From positions 2,666,001-2,730,000 of the forward strand of contig NZ_JAQLOI010000001.1 in assembly GCF_028204155.1 (NCBI RefSeq): a DNA stretch of 64,000 nt, read 5' to 3'. This DNA is from Vibrio algarum. GTDB lineage: Bacteria; Pseudomonadota; Gammaproteobacteria; Enterobacterales; Vibrionaceae. Positions 17,079-26,860 of the stretch are shown here, piece after piece (position 1 is the stretch's first letter; each line of letters begins with the position of its first letter). The notes beneath the pieces are model-generated. The model was not told the DNA's origin and ran no database searches. It saw nothing but the letters and a program-made list of their open reading frames with translations. The position numbers and the translations under genes were made by a program.

Positions 17079-19238
17079 TTAGTTAAACAACCCTTTAAGT
17101 AACTTGTCAGCCAGCTCTTTTGTCTTACCATCTTTGACTTTATCACCAAGAACGCGGTTTAGTTCCTTCTCGGCTTTTTCCTCAAGCTCTTTCTTTTTCT
17201 GAGATTCTAGCTGTTTCCATAATTGGTCGAACTCAATTTTATACTTAGGTTCAGCCCACTTATTGTAAACACGAACAGGTATAGTGATATCTTTCAGGTC
17301 ATTAATATCCTTGCCACCCTGTCCTTTCAAAGAACCAACAATGGAAGTGTCGAGTAATAAATCCATTGTTTCATTGATATAATTTGCGTTCCCTTCACCA
17401 CGAATTCGCAGTAATGGCGATGAAATTGTTAGATCGTTAGTCGTCATCACACCTTTATTTAGGTTCAATGTCGCTTTCATTGCGCTAAAGTCAGTTTTCT
17501 TTTCTTCCTCCTCTGACTCATCCACTTTTTGGCCTTTAATTTTGGCATAGTTAACTCGAATTAGTTGAGCAACGTTTATTCCGTTCACTGCACCATCGGC
17601 AAAGTTAATCTTTATCGTACCCGCTAGGTTTTGTTTGATACCTGTTGGCGTTAAACTTTTACCCTTAACGTTTACATCAATATTACCTGTGCCTTCTAGC
17701 ATATCGTTTTCAGCAACATCTTTAAGTAGTGGTTGCACTTTAACGCCTTTGATCTGCTTCTTAGCCCAATAGCTTGCTGGGCTTTTTCGTGCATCTAACT
17801 GCGCGGACGCATTTATTGAACCTTGATATAATTTCGAGCTAAATGAATTAAGATCAGCAACGCCGCGGTTAACCGTAAAGCTTGTCACAACCGCCTGCAT
17901 CTTGGCGTTACTTGCTTTAAAATTATCGATAGTAATTTTGCCTTTCACATCCAAATTATTAAGCGCACTTAAATCTGGTTCTACCTCTTTTTGCGGTTTC
18001 GCGCCATTCGATGTCGATGCTGTTGAAGCCTCTGATTCTTTAGTTGATTTATCTTCAGCCGGTTGTGATTTATTTAATCCTAAGAATTCATCTAAATCGA
18101 TATTGGGGCTATGTAGATCAAAACGAATTTGTGGAATATCGGATAGTTTGACGGTGCTATTACCATCGAACTGAAGCGCATTTAAGTTCAACTTTTCGAG
18201 GTCAAGAGAGATCAGAGACTGCTTAATATCGAAACCGAAATCGGATTTTGCAGTAATTTTCATTGGTGATTGAGGTAAGCTATCGCCGACAAAAGTCGAG
18301 TTCAAATCCATATTTTTAAGACGTATTTGACTAATTTCCTTGTCTACCATCAGATCTGAGGTTAATTTCAGGTCAATATCCAAATCAGCAGATCGACCTT
18401 TCACGCTTACCGACAGAGAGTTATCGGTATCAAAAGCAAACGTATTGAGTTCAACTTTAGCGCTTGAAATTTTCGTACTAGGGTCGCTAAAACTCGAATC
18501 AAGAACAATGTTACGTAATTCATATGTCGCAAGATCTTGCATAAGCTTTAGTTCAGCTTGACCTTCTGTCGCGAAATTTTGTTGATTGTTTTTACCTTTA
18601 GCGGCGAATGTCACCGTTGTCCACTGAGCAAAAGCGAATTCAGATACCGTTAAACCAACATCATAAAGCTTGGTATAAGAGCCTGTTGAATCATCTTGGA
18701 TTTCGAGAGACGCATTTGTTACCGAGACACCAGCAAGATTAATTGTCCATGAATTTTGTGCCTCTGAAGGGGCTGGCTCAGAGGTTGGAGGATTAGGCGA
18801 TGCCGTTTTGGATGAGTCTGTTGATTCCGTCGGTTCGGCTTTATTTGTCTGTGTTAACGCATCAAGATTACTAGAACCGTCTTTTTTAGTTTCCAGATAG
18901 ATTTCTGCACCATCTAAAGAAACATTCCCAATATATAGCTCTTTGCTGAACATAGGCATAACCGAAACATCAACGCCAATGCCTTCAATTTTCAACAAAT
19001 TTTCGTTTTTGAATCCTGCTGGGTTCTTAAGTTCAGTCTTACCTAAACTCAACCCTAAAGATGGAAAAAACTGCCAACTAATATCCCCATCAATAATAAG
19101 ATCCATACCTGTCTGTTTTTTTGTCTGTTCAACAATCAGTGGCTTAAATTGATTAGGGTTCACAAATAAAAGTAAGGCTGCTATCGCCAATACAATGACT
19201 ACAACCGGAATGCCGATAATTAATAGAATTTTTTTCAT
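17079..19238 (-). CDS. AsmA-family envelope protein
   Basis: 719 residues. There is one N-terminal membrane anchor (residues about 3-27), then a large periplasmic part. The N-terminal AsmA domain begins VNPNQFKPLIVEQTKKQTG and DGDISWQFFPSLGLSLG, and the C-terminal AsmA-2 part has FADGAVNGINVAQLIR and the closing RGEGNANYINETMDLLL segment. Two low-complexity serine/threonine/proline linkers occur near residues 130-165 and 390-420. AsmA-like proteins are thought to form lipid-transfer bridges between membranes and affect outer-membrane assembly. The ATG is the only sensible start because the anchor follows directly. Confidence 0.88.
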   Translation of the reverse strand: MKKILLIIGIPVVVIVLAIAALLLFVNPNQFKPLIVEQTKKQTGMDLIIDGDISWQFFPSLGLSLGKTELKNPAGFKNENLLKIEGIGVDVSVMPMFSKELYIGNVSLDGAEIYLETKKDGSSNLDALTQTNKAEPTESTDSSKTASPNPPTSEPAPSEAQNSWTINLAGVSVTNASLEIQDDSTGSYTKLYDVGLTVSEFAFAQWTTVTFAAKGKNNQQNFATEGQAELKLMQDLATYELRNIVLDSSFSDPSTKISSAKVELNTFAFDTDNSLSVSVKGRSADLDIDLKLTSDLMVDKEISQIRLKNMDLNSTFVGDSLPQSPMKITAKSDFGFDIKQSLISLDLEKLNLNALQFDGNSTVKLSDIPQIRFDLHSPNIDLDEFLGLNKSQPAEDKSTKESEASTASTSNGAKPQKEVEPDLSALNNLDVKGKITIDNFKASNAKMQAVVTSFTVNRGVADLNSFSSKLYQGSINASAQLDARKSPASYWAKKQIKGVKVQPLLKDVAENDMLEGTGNIDVNVKGKSLTPTGIKQNLAGTIKINFADGAVNGINVAQLIRVNYAKIKGQKVDESEEEEKKTDFSAMKATLNLNKGVMTTNDLTISSPLLRIRGEGNANYINETMDLLLDTSIVGSLKGQGGKDINDLKDITIPVRVYNKWAEPKYKIEFDQLWKQLESQKKKELEEKAEKELNRVLGDKVKDGKTKELADKLLKGLFN

Positions 19239-19324
19239 TCACTTTCCCTTTGCGAAAATAAGGCAACGTCTTTGCCTTAGCAATAATAGAATATAGACAC
19301 GAATAATTGTGTTTTTCATAAGAC

Positions 19325-19349
19325 AAAAAATGGCACATAAAGTGCCACT
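19325..19349 (-). terminator. Intrinsic terminator downstream of udk
   Basis: On the minus strand, TGGCAC and GTGCCA pair around a 5-base loop and are followed by TTTTTT. Confidence 0.75.
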
Positions 19350-19409
19350 TTTAAACTACATACTGTCAATTAATTGAAATGATTTTGCTAACAGTTGGAA
19401 ATCTTATAG

Positions 19410-20051
19410 TTAAGAATTCAGTAATTTAGCAATATGAGCCTTCAAAACATCGATAGCGATTCTGTTTTTACCACCACGAGGGACAATAATATCGGCATAC
19501 TGTTTAGATGGTTCGATAAACTGCATAAACATTGGTCGAACCGTCTTCTGATATTGTTTCAGTACGGATTCCATCGTTCTACCGCGCTCTTGTACATCGC
19601 GAGTAACTCTTCGTAATAAACAGATGTCGAGCGGCGTATCCATGAAAATAGACGCGTGCATCAAACCACGTAACCTTGGGTCGGTTAATAGTAAAATGCC
19701 TTCCAAAATAATGACCTTTTTCGGTGTGAACTCTGTCGTTTCCTTTACACGAGTATGCTCGGTATAGCTATACTCTGGAATATCAACCGTGTCACCTTTC
19801 ATCAACTGCTCTAAGTGATCGCACAACAAGTCATGATCCAAGGCATTAGGATGGTCATAGTTTGTTTTAACTCGATCCTCCATACTCAAATCACTTTGAT
19901 CTTTATAGTAGCAATCTTCAGTTATAACACCGATTTGGTGATCACCGACCTTGGCTTTCAACTCATTATAAATTGTACTAGCGATTAAACTCTTTCCGGA
20001 GGCAGATGCACCAGCAATACCTACAATGACGCAATTATTATTTTCAGACAT
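19410..20051 (-). CDS. udk: Uridine kinase
   Basis: 213 residues. Udk phosphorylates uridine and cytidine in pyrimidine salvage. The P-loop GASASGKS (about residues 14-21), the ITEDCYYKDQSDL segment, NYDHPNALDHDLL and RRVTRDVQERGR are characteristic. I take ATG 20051 (MSENNN) instead of the GTG three codons upstream, because it matches the usual N-terminus of the enzyme. The neighbouring mrp and metG are the usual company of udk in vibrios. Confidence 0.95.
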   Translation of the reverse strand: MSENNNCVIVGIAGASASGKSLIASTIYNELKAKVGDHQIGVITEDCYYKDQSDLSMEDRVKTNYDHPNALDHDLLCDHLEQLMKGDTVDIPEYSYTEHTRVKETTEFTPKKVIILEGILLLTDPRLRGLMHASIFMDTPLDICLLRRVTRDVQERGRTMESVLKQYQKTVRPMFMQFIEPSKQYADIIVPRGGKNRIAIDVLKAHIAKLLNS

Positions 20052-20212
20052 GATCAACACTTGGGGGCAATGGAATAAACCGTATAATTATAGAGTTTAC
20101 TCAAGCTAGATACTAGGTTTTGTATCAAGAGAAATACAGCTATCTGAAAAAAACATGCCAAATCGGATAGCTGCCTGTTAAAAAACCGTCAATCGTATTA
20201 TCAACCACCACT

Positions 20213-21277
20213 TTAGCTAAGATTAGTAAAGGGGATACTTTCTGCTTTAGCTTTACCCAACCAATACATGCTACTTGTGATTTTTTCCGCCAGATGCAGG
20301 TAAATCTGAGTATGTTCGCTATCTGGTCGAGCCACCACTGTGGGTTTACCTGCATCAATATCTTCACGCATAGTAATATCAAGTGGTACCTGTGCTAATA
20401 AATTAGCACCAAATTCCTGAGCCACTTTCATCGCTCCATTGTGACCAAATATGTGTTCTTTTTCACCACAGTGGCTACAGATGTGATAGCTCATATTTTC
20501 AACTACGCCTACCACGGGAACAGCCACCTTTTCAAACATAGCTAGTCCTTTACGGACATCCGCTAAAGCGAGATCTTGTGGTGTGGTAACAATCACAGCC
20601 GTCGTTACTGGAATATTTTGTGAAAGAGTCAGTTGTACATCACCTGTACCTGGAGGCATATCGATAACTAAATAATCTAAAGATGGCCAATCTGTCTCAT
20701 TTAAAAGTTGCCCCAACGCCTTAGACGCCATTGGGCCACGCCAGATTGCCGCTTCAGATTTATCAACCAAATAGCCTATCGAATTGGTATAAATACCAAA
20801 TGATTCAATAGGTATCATAAATTGCCCATCACGCACATCTGGAGACTCATCTTCTTTCCCAAGCATCATGGGAACAGATGGACCGTAAATATCCGCATCA
20901 AGCAGACCAACTTGCGCACCTTGAGTACTTAATGCCAATGCCAAATTCACTGCAGTAGTCGATTTACCTACCCCACCTTTTGCTGACGTGACCGCAATAA
21001 TATTTTTTACATTAGGTAATTCTGCCGTCACCACCGTTTCTAAAGCGGCGACACTAACAGAAATTGACACTTTATTCGCATCGATATCTTGCCCTTCAAT
21101 CCAGCGCGCTAACGAACTTTGTAAGTCCGCAGAATAGAAGGGTAGCTGTATTTTCACGCAACCATTATTTAGACGTTTTACAATAGTTGAAGCCCCAGCC
21201 CAACCCTCAATGAGTAATGGGTGTTGAAACTGATTTAGCCAGCTAACCAGTGCTTCTTTAGAATCGAAAATAGACAT
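20213..21277 (-). CDS. apbC: Iron-sulfur cluster carrier ATPase Mrp/ApbC
   Basis: 354 residues. This cytoplasmic P-loop protein carries and transfers [4Fe-4S] clusters to apoproteins. The deviant Walker A SAKGGVGKST lies at about residues 98-107, followed by LLDADIYGPS, the YLVIDMPPGTGD segment, and the cluster-binding CxxC in HICSHCGE. An N-terminal DUF59-like region precedes the ATPase. ATG 21277 has AGGAG 8 bases upstream and is preferred over an ATG eight codons earlier. It is divergent from metG, the standard arrangement. Confidence 0.94.
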   Translation of the reverse strand: MSIFDSKEALVSWLNQFQHPLLIEGWAGASTIVKRLNNGCVKIQLPFYSADLQSSLARWIEGQDIDANKVSISVSVAALETVVTAELPNVKNIIAVTSAKGGVGKSTTAVNLALALSTQGAQVGLLDADIYGPSVPMMLGKEDESPDVRDGQFMIPIESFGIYTNSIGYLVDKSEAAIWRGPMASKALGQLLNETDWPSLDYLVIDMPPGTGDVQLTLSQNIPVTTAVIVTTPQDLALADVRKGLAMFEKVAVPVVGVVENMSYHICSHCGEKEHIFGHNGAMKVAQEFGANLLAQVPLDITMREDIDAGKPTVVARPDSEHTQIYLHLAEKITSSMYWLGKAKAESIPFTNLS

Positions 21278-21498
21278 GCATTTGCTCCTACGGATACTCA
21301 TGTACTCGGGAATGAAATTGTTTGCTTAATAAGATTGTAAAGTGAATTTCATTAGTGCCTTGTATGCTAACACTCCAGCCGTGCTAGCTAAACCCTAAAA
21401 ATTTAATGGAATAAATGTTTCCATTGTTGGAGTCAGGCCCGGCATAAGGTAGTATTACCTACTAATTTTTACCTCCTAATTAAAGTGAATTATTAAGT

Positions 21499-23544
21499 AT
21501 GGCAACTGATCCAAGAAAACTTTTGGTAACTTGTGCCCTTCCGTACGCTAACGGTTCAATACACCTTGGCCATATGCTTGAGCATATCCAAGCTGATATC
21601 TGGGTTCGATACCAAAGGCTACGTGGCAACACAGTAAACTTCATCTGTGCAGACGATGCTCACGGCACACCAATAATGCTTAAAGCGCAGCAGATGGGAA
21701 TATCACCAGAAGAAATGATCGCTGCTGTAAGTGAAGAACATCAAAAAGATTTTGCTGGCTTCGATATTAGCTTTGACAATTACCACAGCACACATAGCGA
21801 TGAGAACCGCGAATTAGCGAGTTTGATTTATCTTCGCCTTAAAGAAAATGGTTTCATTTCAAGCCGAACTATTTCTCAATTGTTTGATCCTGAAAAAGAG
21901 ATGTTTCTGCCGGATCGCTTCGTAAAAGGGACATGTCCAAAGTGCAAATCTGAAGACCAATACGGTGATAACTGTGATAACTGTGGTGAAACCTACAGCC
22001 CAACAGATTTAATAGATCCGAAATCAGCGGTTTCTGGTGCGACACCAGTGATGAAAGATTCAGAACACTTCTTCTTTGACTTACCACAATTTGAAAGCAT
22101 GCTGAAAGCTTGGACTCGTTCAGGGTCCCTTCAAGCTGAAACGGCAAACAAGATGCAAGAATGGTTTGAGTCAGGGCTAAAACAGTGGGATATCTCCCGC
22201 GACGCGCCTTATTTTGGTTTTGAGATACCGGGTGAAAAGAACAAGTTTTTCTATGTTTGGCTTGACGCTCCAATCGGTTACATGGGGTCATTTAAAAACC
22301 TATGTGATAAACGAGATGACTTAAACTTTGATGAGTATTGGGCAAAAGATAGCACAACCGAACTTTATCATTTTATTGGCAAAGACATTGTTTATTTCCA
22401 TAGTTTGTTCTGGCCAGCAGTGCTCGACGGCGCAGGCTTCCGTAAGCCGAACAATGTATTCGTCCACGGTTATGTGACGGTTAACGGCGCGAAAATGTCT
22501 AAATCTAAAGGGACATTTATAAAAGCAGCAACCTACCTTGATCACTTAGACCCTGAATGCTTGCGTTACTACTACGCTGCCAAACTAAATAACCGCATCG
22601 ATGATCTTGACCTAAACTTGGAAGATTTTACTCAACGAGTAAACGCTGATGTCGTCAATAAGATAGTCAACCTAGCTTCACGAAATGCCGGTTTTATCAC
22701 CAAACGTTTTGGCGGAAAACTATCCGCTCAGTTCGCAGAACCTGAATTGTATGCGGAATTTGCAAACGCAGCAGAAAAAATCGCAGAACTATATGAGTCT
22801 CGCGAGTTTAGTCGAGCTATTCGTGAAATTACGGCGCTAGCAGATAAAGCCAACCAATACGTCGATGAAAAAGCACCTTGGGTTGTGGCTAAAACAGAAG
22901 GCCAAGACCAAGAACTGCAAGATATTTGCTCTGTTGGTATCAACCTATTCCGTGTACTTATAACGTACCTTAAACCTGTGATGCCAGATCTAGCAGCAAG
23001 AACCGAAGCATTCTTAAACCAAGAACTGACTTGGGATGCTATTGCAGAACCTCTTGTTAACCATGACATTACAAAATTTAAAGCTCTGTTCAGTCGTATC
23101 GACCCTAAAAAAGTTGAGGCTATGATTGAAGCATCAAAAGAAGACGCAGCAGCCGACCAAGCAGCTAAAGAGAAAGCCGTGGCAACTGAAACCGAACTCA
23201 GCAAAGATCCAGTCGCCGATGAAATTGAATTTGACGACTTTGCGAAAGTTGACCTACGAATCGCCAAGATAGTTTCGTGTGAAGAAGTACCTAAAGCAAA
23301 CAAATTGCTTAAGCTGGTACTTGATATTGGTGGCGAAACACGTCAGGTATTTGCTGGAATCAAGTCTGCCTATAAACCTGAAGAACTCATCGGGAAGCAC
23401 ACCGTTATGGTGGCGAACTTAAAACCTCGTAAAATGAAATTTGGTATGTCCGAGGGTATGGTTTTAGCAGCAGGACCTGGTGGAAAAGACCTGTGGATAT
23501 TAGAACCACATGAAGGTGCTCAACCGGGTATGCGCGTAATGTAA
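21499..23544 (+). CDS. metG: Methionyl-tRNA synthetase
   Basis: 681 residues, the long dimeric form. The class I signature HLGH lies near residue 21, the zinc-knuckle cysteines in CPKCKSEDQYGDNCDNC near residues 148-164, and the KMSKSKG loop near residue 332. The C-terminal tRNA-binding domain (from about residue 580, DFAKVDLRIAKIVSCE) mediates dimerisation. The gene is monocistronic, with its own terminator. Confidence 0.98.
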   Translation: MATDPRKLLVTCALPYANGSIHLGHMLEHIQADIWVRYQRLRGNTVNFICADDAHGTPIMLKAQQMGISPEEMIAAVSEEHQKDFAGFDISFDNYHSTHSDENRELASLIYLRLKENGFISSRTISQLFDPEKEMFLPDRFVKGTCPKCKSEDQYGDNCDNCGETYSPTDLIDPKSAVSGATPVMKDSEHFFFDLPQFESMLKAWTRSGSLQAETANKMQEWFESGLKQWDISRDAPYFGFEIPGEKNKFFYVWLDAPIGYMGSFKNLCDKRDDLNFDEYWAKDSTTELYHFIGKDIVYFHSLFWPAVLDGAGFRKPNNVFVHGYVTVNGAKMSKSKGTFIKAATYLDHLDPECLRYYYAAKLNNRIDDLDLNLEDFTQRVNADVVNKIVNLASRNAGFITKRFGGKLSAQFAEPELYAEFANAAEKIAELYESREFSRAIREITALADKANQYVDEKAPWVVAKTEGQDQELQDICSVGINLFRVLITYLKPVMPDLAARTEAFLNQELTWDAIAEPLVNHDITKFKALFSRIDPKKVEAMIEASKEDAAADQAAKEKAVATETELSKDPVADEIEFDDFAKVDLRIAKIVSCEEVPKANKLLKLVLDIGGETRQVFAGIKSAYKPEELIGKHTVMVANLKPRKMKFGMSEGMVLAAGPGGKDLWILEPHEGAQPGMRVM

Positions 23545-23564
23545 CGCAACCAGCAGCTCATAAT

Positions 23565-23598
23565 AAAGAGGCAGCCTTTTCTGGCATGCCTCTTTTTT
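23565..23598 (+). terminator. Intrinsic terminator after metG
   Basis: GAGGCA-GCC pairs with GGC-(A)-TGCCTC around TTTTCT and is followed by seven T residues. Confidence 0.88.
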
Positions 23599-23663
23599 TG
23601 ACCACATTGTTTGTCAAAAAGAATTTTATGACTCTATTAGATAACTGCTCAGTTAATCGATAA

Positions 23664-25531
23664 CTATGGCTGCCACTGAATTAGTGCCTCAGCATTATAC
23701 ATCGCATCTTTTGTTCCTACATCAAGGCACTTAATGTTATTAAATCGTTCAGGGTCTTTAATTGCAACATCATGGGCAAAGATAACAAACTTTGCTTTCT
23801 CAATGTCTTTTGGCGTAATTCTATCGATAATTCCGTTGGCTCCCTGTGTTTCGATCTTAATTTTAACACCCAGACTATGAGCGGCTTTCTCTAATGACTT
23901 GGCAGCCAAAAAGGTATGAGCGACACCTGAAGGACACGATGTCACCGCCAATATATCTGCTTCTCCTTCTCCTTCAACAGGTTGATAAGTCGTCAACCAC
24001 TGTGTTTCATCGTTATCTTCCGTAACTCTTTTTTTAGTAGTAAAACAACAAGCGCCGTTGTCATAGCACCTGCAATTATCCCGACAATATAGCCAAGTTT
24101 TCCGTCCACAACAGGAAGTACAATCAAACCTCCCCACGGGGCATGATTAATTGTATGAAACACAAAACCGATCACATTTCCTACGATACCACCTGCGATA
24201 ACCGCTGGAAGTACTCTAGCAGGATCCGAAGCAGCGAAAGGAATAGCACCCTCGCTGATGCCAATCATCCCCATGATTCCCGCAGCTTTCCCCGCTTCGC
24301 GCTCATCCCTTTTAAATTTCTTTGGGGAAATAAAGGTCGCAAGTGCCATTCCAAGTGGAGGCGTGCATATAGCGATACCTACCCCACCCATCAACCAAGG
24401 TTGAGTATTTACCTGCGTTTGAGCAAACAAAGTGGCTACTTTATTAATTGGTCCACCCATATCAAATGCCGTCATTGCACCCAATACAGCACCCAGCAAT
24501 ACCTTACCTGAACCTGCAATTCCAGCTAACCACTCGTTCATTGTCATCATTGCATTGGCTATAGGAGCACCAACAACCCACATGACAACAGCACAAGTAA
24601 CAAAAGTTCCTACTAAGGGGTAGATAAAGATACTACCTAATGAACTCATGCTATCTGGTAAACGTATTTTTTTTAGCATATAAATAACAAAACCAGAGAA
24701 AAAACCAACGACAATGGCACCTAAAAAACCCGTACCGTATTGACTCACGGCTATCCAAGAACCAATCATCCCAGGGGCTAAACCCGGCTTGTCGGCAATG
24801 GAATATGCGATGTATCCACCTAATACTGTCGTAAAAAGGGTCAACCCAGCTATACCCATTTTTGCAATATCGGCCAGCGCACCATCATTTGGAACCGCTC
24901 CCTGACCCGAGAACATAACAGATAGTGAAAGCAATACCCCACCCGCAACGATGAAAGGAATCATGTGAGATGTTCCAAACAGAAGATGCTCTTTTAAACG
25001 CGCTAACTTTTTTTGCCAAGGACTCAATAGTTCAGGCTGAAACGAAGGTAGCGAAGAGATAGGTTGTTGTGTGGAGTGAGGTTGGATGTCTGTCAGTAAG
25101 GCGTACGCTTGTTCTGCGGTTTTAACCGCTTTTAGTTCAGCGACAAATCCATCTTCAATAAGTTTAGTAGACACTTGTGCAAGGACTTCGATATGTTGAT
25201 AATCATCACCATTTGGCGAAGCTAACATAAAGAATACCGATGACAATTCGCCACCTTCTGCACCGTAGTCAACTCCGTTGCGACTTATACCAACCACAAC
25301 GGCAGGTTGTATCACAGCAGTACTTTTAGCATGAGGAATAGCTATCCCCTCTTCAAAACCTGTATTTCCTATCTTTTCACGTTTCCAAATATCAGCTAAA
25401 AACTGCTGATCATCGTCTAGCTTTCCCGCAGAATTTAGTATTTCAACGAGTTCTATAAACACCGCGTCTTTTGTCTGTCCTTTCAGATTTAAACAGATGA
25501 GTCTTGGCTCCACAAAATCAGTAATATCCAT
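23664..25531 (-). CDS. PTS fructose/mannose-type permease EIIABC (frameshifted before EIIB)
   Basis: Phosphotransferase permease with three domains in the order EIIA, EIIC, EIIB. EIIA (residues 1-150) has its phosphohistidine H67 in GIAIPHAKS. EIIC (about 185-505) carries MTAFDMGGPINKVATLFAQ and GISEGAIPFAA. EIIB (about 530-622) has the phosphocysteine in TSCPSGVAHTFLAAK. The frame breaks after VVLLLKK; restoring one A in the A7 run at 24029-24035 (TTTTTTT on the plus strand) joins it to KKRVTEDNDETQW and gives 622 residues. The break is probably a sequence error. The EIIC and EIIB parts are strikingly similar to the permease at 28558-29945. The gene is divergent from the free EIIB gene at 25740. 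Fructose or mannose is the likely sugar; not decided by sequence. Confidence 0.88.
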
Positions 25532-25648
25532 ATTTTTTGCTCTTATCTACGTTGAAATGCTCCGCCTACAGCATAGATTAACCATTCCAATTGACTCTAT
25601 ATATAGGACGCAAAGTGCATTAACTGGATTATTGTAGCAATAAATAAA

Positions 25649-25663
25649 GTATGTGAAGCATAC
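25649..25663. promoter_or_regulatory. Inverted repeat in the divergent PTS promoter region
   Basis: GTATG and CATAC flank TGAAG; the left half also contains TGTGA, a CRP half-site. It lies 118 bases before the EIIABC start and 77 bases before the free EIIB start. Confidence 0.35.
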
Positions 25664-25692
25664 CCTACCAACGACACTTCAAGAACAAAGGT

Positions 25693-25713
25693 TTTATCAA
25701 CTCTCGTGATAAA
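25693..25713. promoter_or_regulatory. Perfect 7-bp inverted repeat upstream of the free EIIB gene
   Basis: TTTATCA and TGATAAA are separated by 7 bases, 27 bases upstream of the ATG at 25740. The position is suitable for an operator overlapping the promoter. Confidence 0.4.
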
Positions 25714-25739
25714 CTATGTAAAAACAACAACAAGGAATC

Positions 25740-26045
25740 ATGATGAGAATCGTAGCGGTAACGGCATGCCCTACAGGAATCGCACATACCTATATGGCAG
25801 CTGATGCACTCATTAAAGAGGCACCAAAATTCGACGTAAAAATAAAAGTAGAGACCCAAGGCGCTATGGGTATTGAGAATCTACTGACGCCTCATGATAT
25901 TGCTCAAGCAGATAAGATTCTTATTGTTTCTGACATTGAGATTGAACAATCTGTTCGCTTCAAAGGACGTGAAACCATACAAGTCCCTATAGAAGACGTA
26001 CTGCTTAACGTACAAAAAGTTTTTATTATCCATTGCCGAAACTGA
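25740..26045 (+). CDS. Stand-alone PTS EIIB protein, fructose type
   Basis: 101 residues, one EIIB domain of the fructose/mannitol superfamily. The phosphocysteine lies in VAVTACPTGIAHTYMAADAL (C10), followed by the conserved KVETQGAMGIENLLTP and ILIVSDIEIEQSVRF segments. AAGGA precedes two adjacent ATG codons. It overlaps or abuts the next gene. A free EIIB without a partner EIIC in the same operon suggests that it works with the permeases on either side, or that it serves a regulatory phosphorylation relay. Confidence 0.87.
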   Translation: MMRIVAVTACPTGIAHTYMAADALIKEAPKFDVKIKVETQGAMGIENLLTPHDIAQADKILIVSDIEIEQSVRFKGRETIQVPIEDVLLNVQKVFIIHCRN

Positions 26046-26053
26046 TCGACGAT

Positions 26054-26842
26054 ATGAACGAGTACCAAATCACTTTTTTCGTTAACGACACAACTGGTAA
26101 TGCTCATGTTGTACTGCCATTAAGCCGATTAGCCAAAACGTTCAAAAGTACAGTTCGAATTGTGAACATTACGCAAAACCGCAGTGCTGATTTGTCAATG
26201 TCTGTAGCGGTTCTTCAAGTCGGTTTATTAAAAGGGGATTTATGCCAAATAACGGCCATCGGCATTGATGCCGAGTTGACCTGTTTCGTCATAAAAGACA
26301 TTATTGCAGAGCACTACGCCTTAATTGGTTCACATATCAACGAAGAATTTTCAACTCATTTGGTTCGTCGCTTGCCGCAGATTTCTCCACCCTGTGAGAT
26401 CAAGTGGTTTTATGCGAAGGCACAAACTGATCTCAACAAACTCGAATGCTTAAAGGGACTTGCGCAACTCATTCATCCACAAAACTCTGAAGAGTTGTTA
26501 CACTCCTTAATCAAGCGAGAAGAGCAGTCGTCCACATGTGTATCTCCTGGTATCGCTTTACCACATGTAATGTTTAATGATATTGAACTCATGTCTATTG
26601 CCGTCATCGCTACAGATCTTCCTATTGATTGGTCTTCTACAATAGGGAGTGTTAGACTTGCCATCGCACTAATACTCCCCAAAACGCCTTCTAAAGACCA
26701 AATCGTTTCAGCTACTAACTTAACTCGAAACCTGCTTAATGGACAGGTAACAGAACGACTGCGACAGACTCGAAATAGTGTCGACTTGCAAGCCCTGCTT
26801 ATGTACTTATCCTCAAGACTACTTCCATACAATCTAAGCTAG
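26054..26842 (+). CDS. HPr-like / PTS EIIA type-2 hybrid protein
   Basis: 262 residues if ATG 26054 is the start; a TTG 21 bases upstream overlaps the previous gene and is less likely. The N-terminal 90 residues resemble HPr in layout (FVNDTTGNAHVVLPLSRLAK, H18, then an LQVGLLKGDLCQITAIG segment), but the GLHARPA-type active-site motif is degraded. The C-terminal part (about 115-262) is an EIIA of the fructose/Ntr class with its phosphohistidine H171 in PGIALPHVMF. Domain order is the reverse of the fructose FPr protein (EIIA-HPr). A locus of similar layout exists in V. cholerae (the VC1820-VC1827 region, from memory). The role is probably regulatory or as a phosphate relay for the neighbouring EIIB; this is inference. 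Confidence 0.8.
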   Translation: MNEYQITFFVNDTTGNAHVVLPLSRLAKTFKSTVRIVNITQNRSADLSMSVAVLQVGLLKGDLCQITAIGIDAELTCFVIKDIIAEHYALIGSHINEEFSTHLVRRLPQISPPCEIKWFYAKAQTDLNKLECLKGLAQLIHPQNSEELLHSLIKREEQSSTCVSPGIALPHVMFNDIELMSIAVIATDLPIDWSSTIGSVRLAIALILPKTPSKDQIVSATNLTRNLLNGQVTERLRQTRNSVDLQALLMYLSSRLLPYNLS

Positions 26843-26860
26843 ACTAGCTTATATCGGATG

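Noticed and set aside
20140..20382. 80-codon frame overlapping the 3' end of apbC
   Set aside because: It lies in another frame of the same strand over a certain gene and has no recognisable features.
22728..23303. 191-codon minus-strand frame within metG
   Set aside because: Serine/alanine-rich mirror of the metG C-terminal region, with no domain or start signal.
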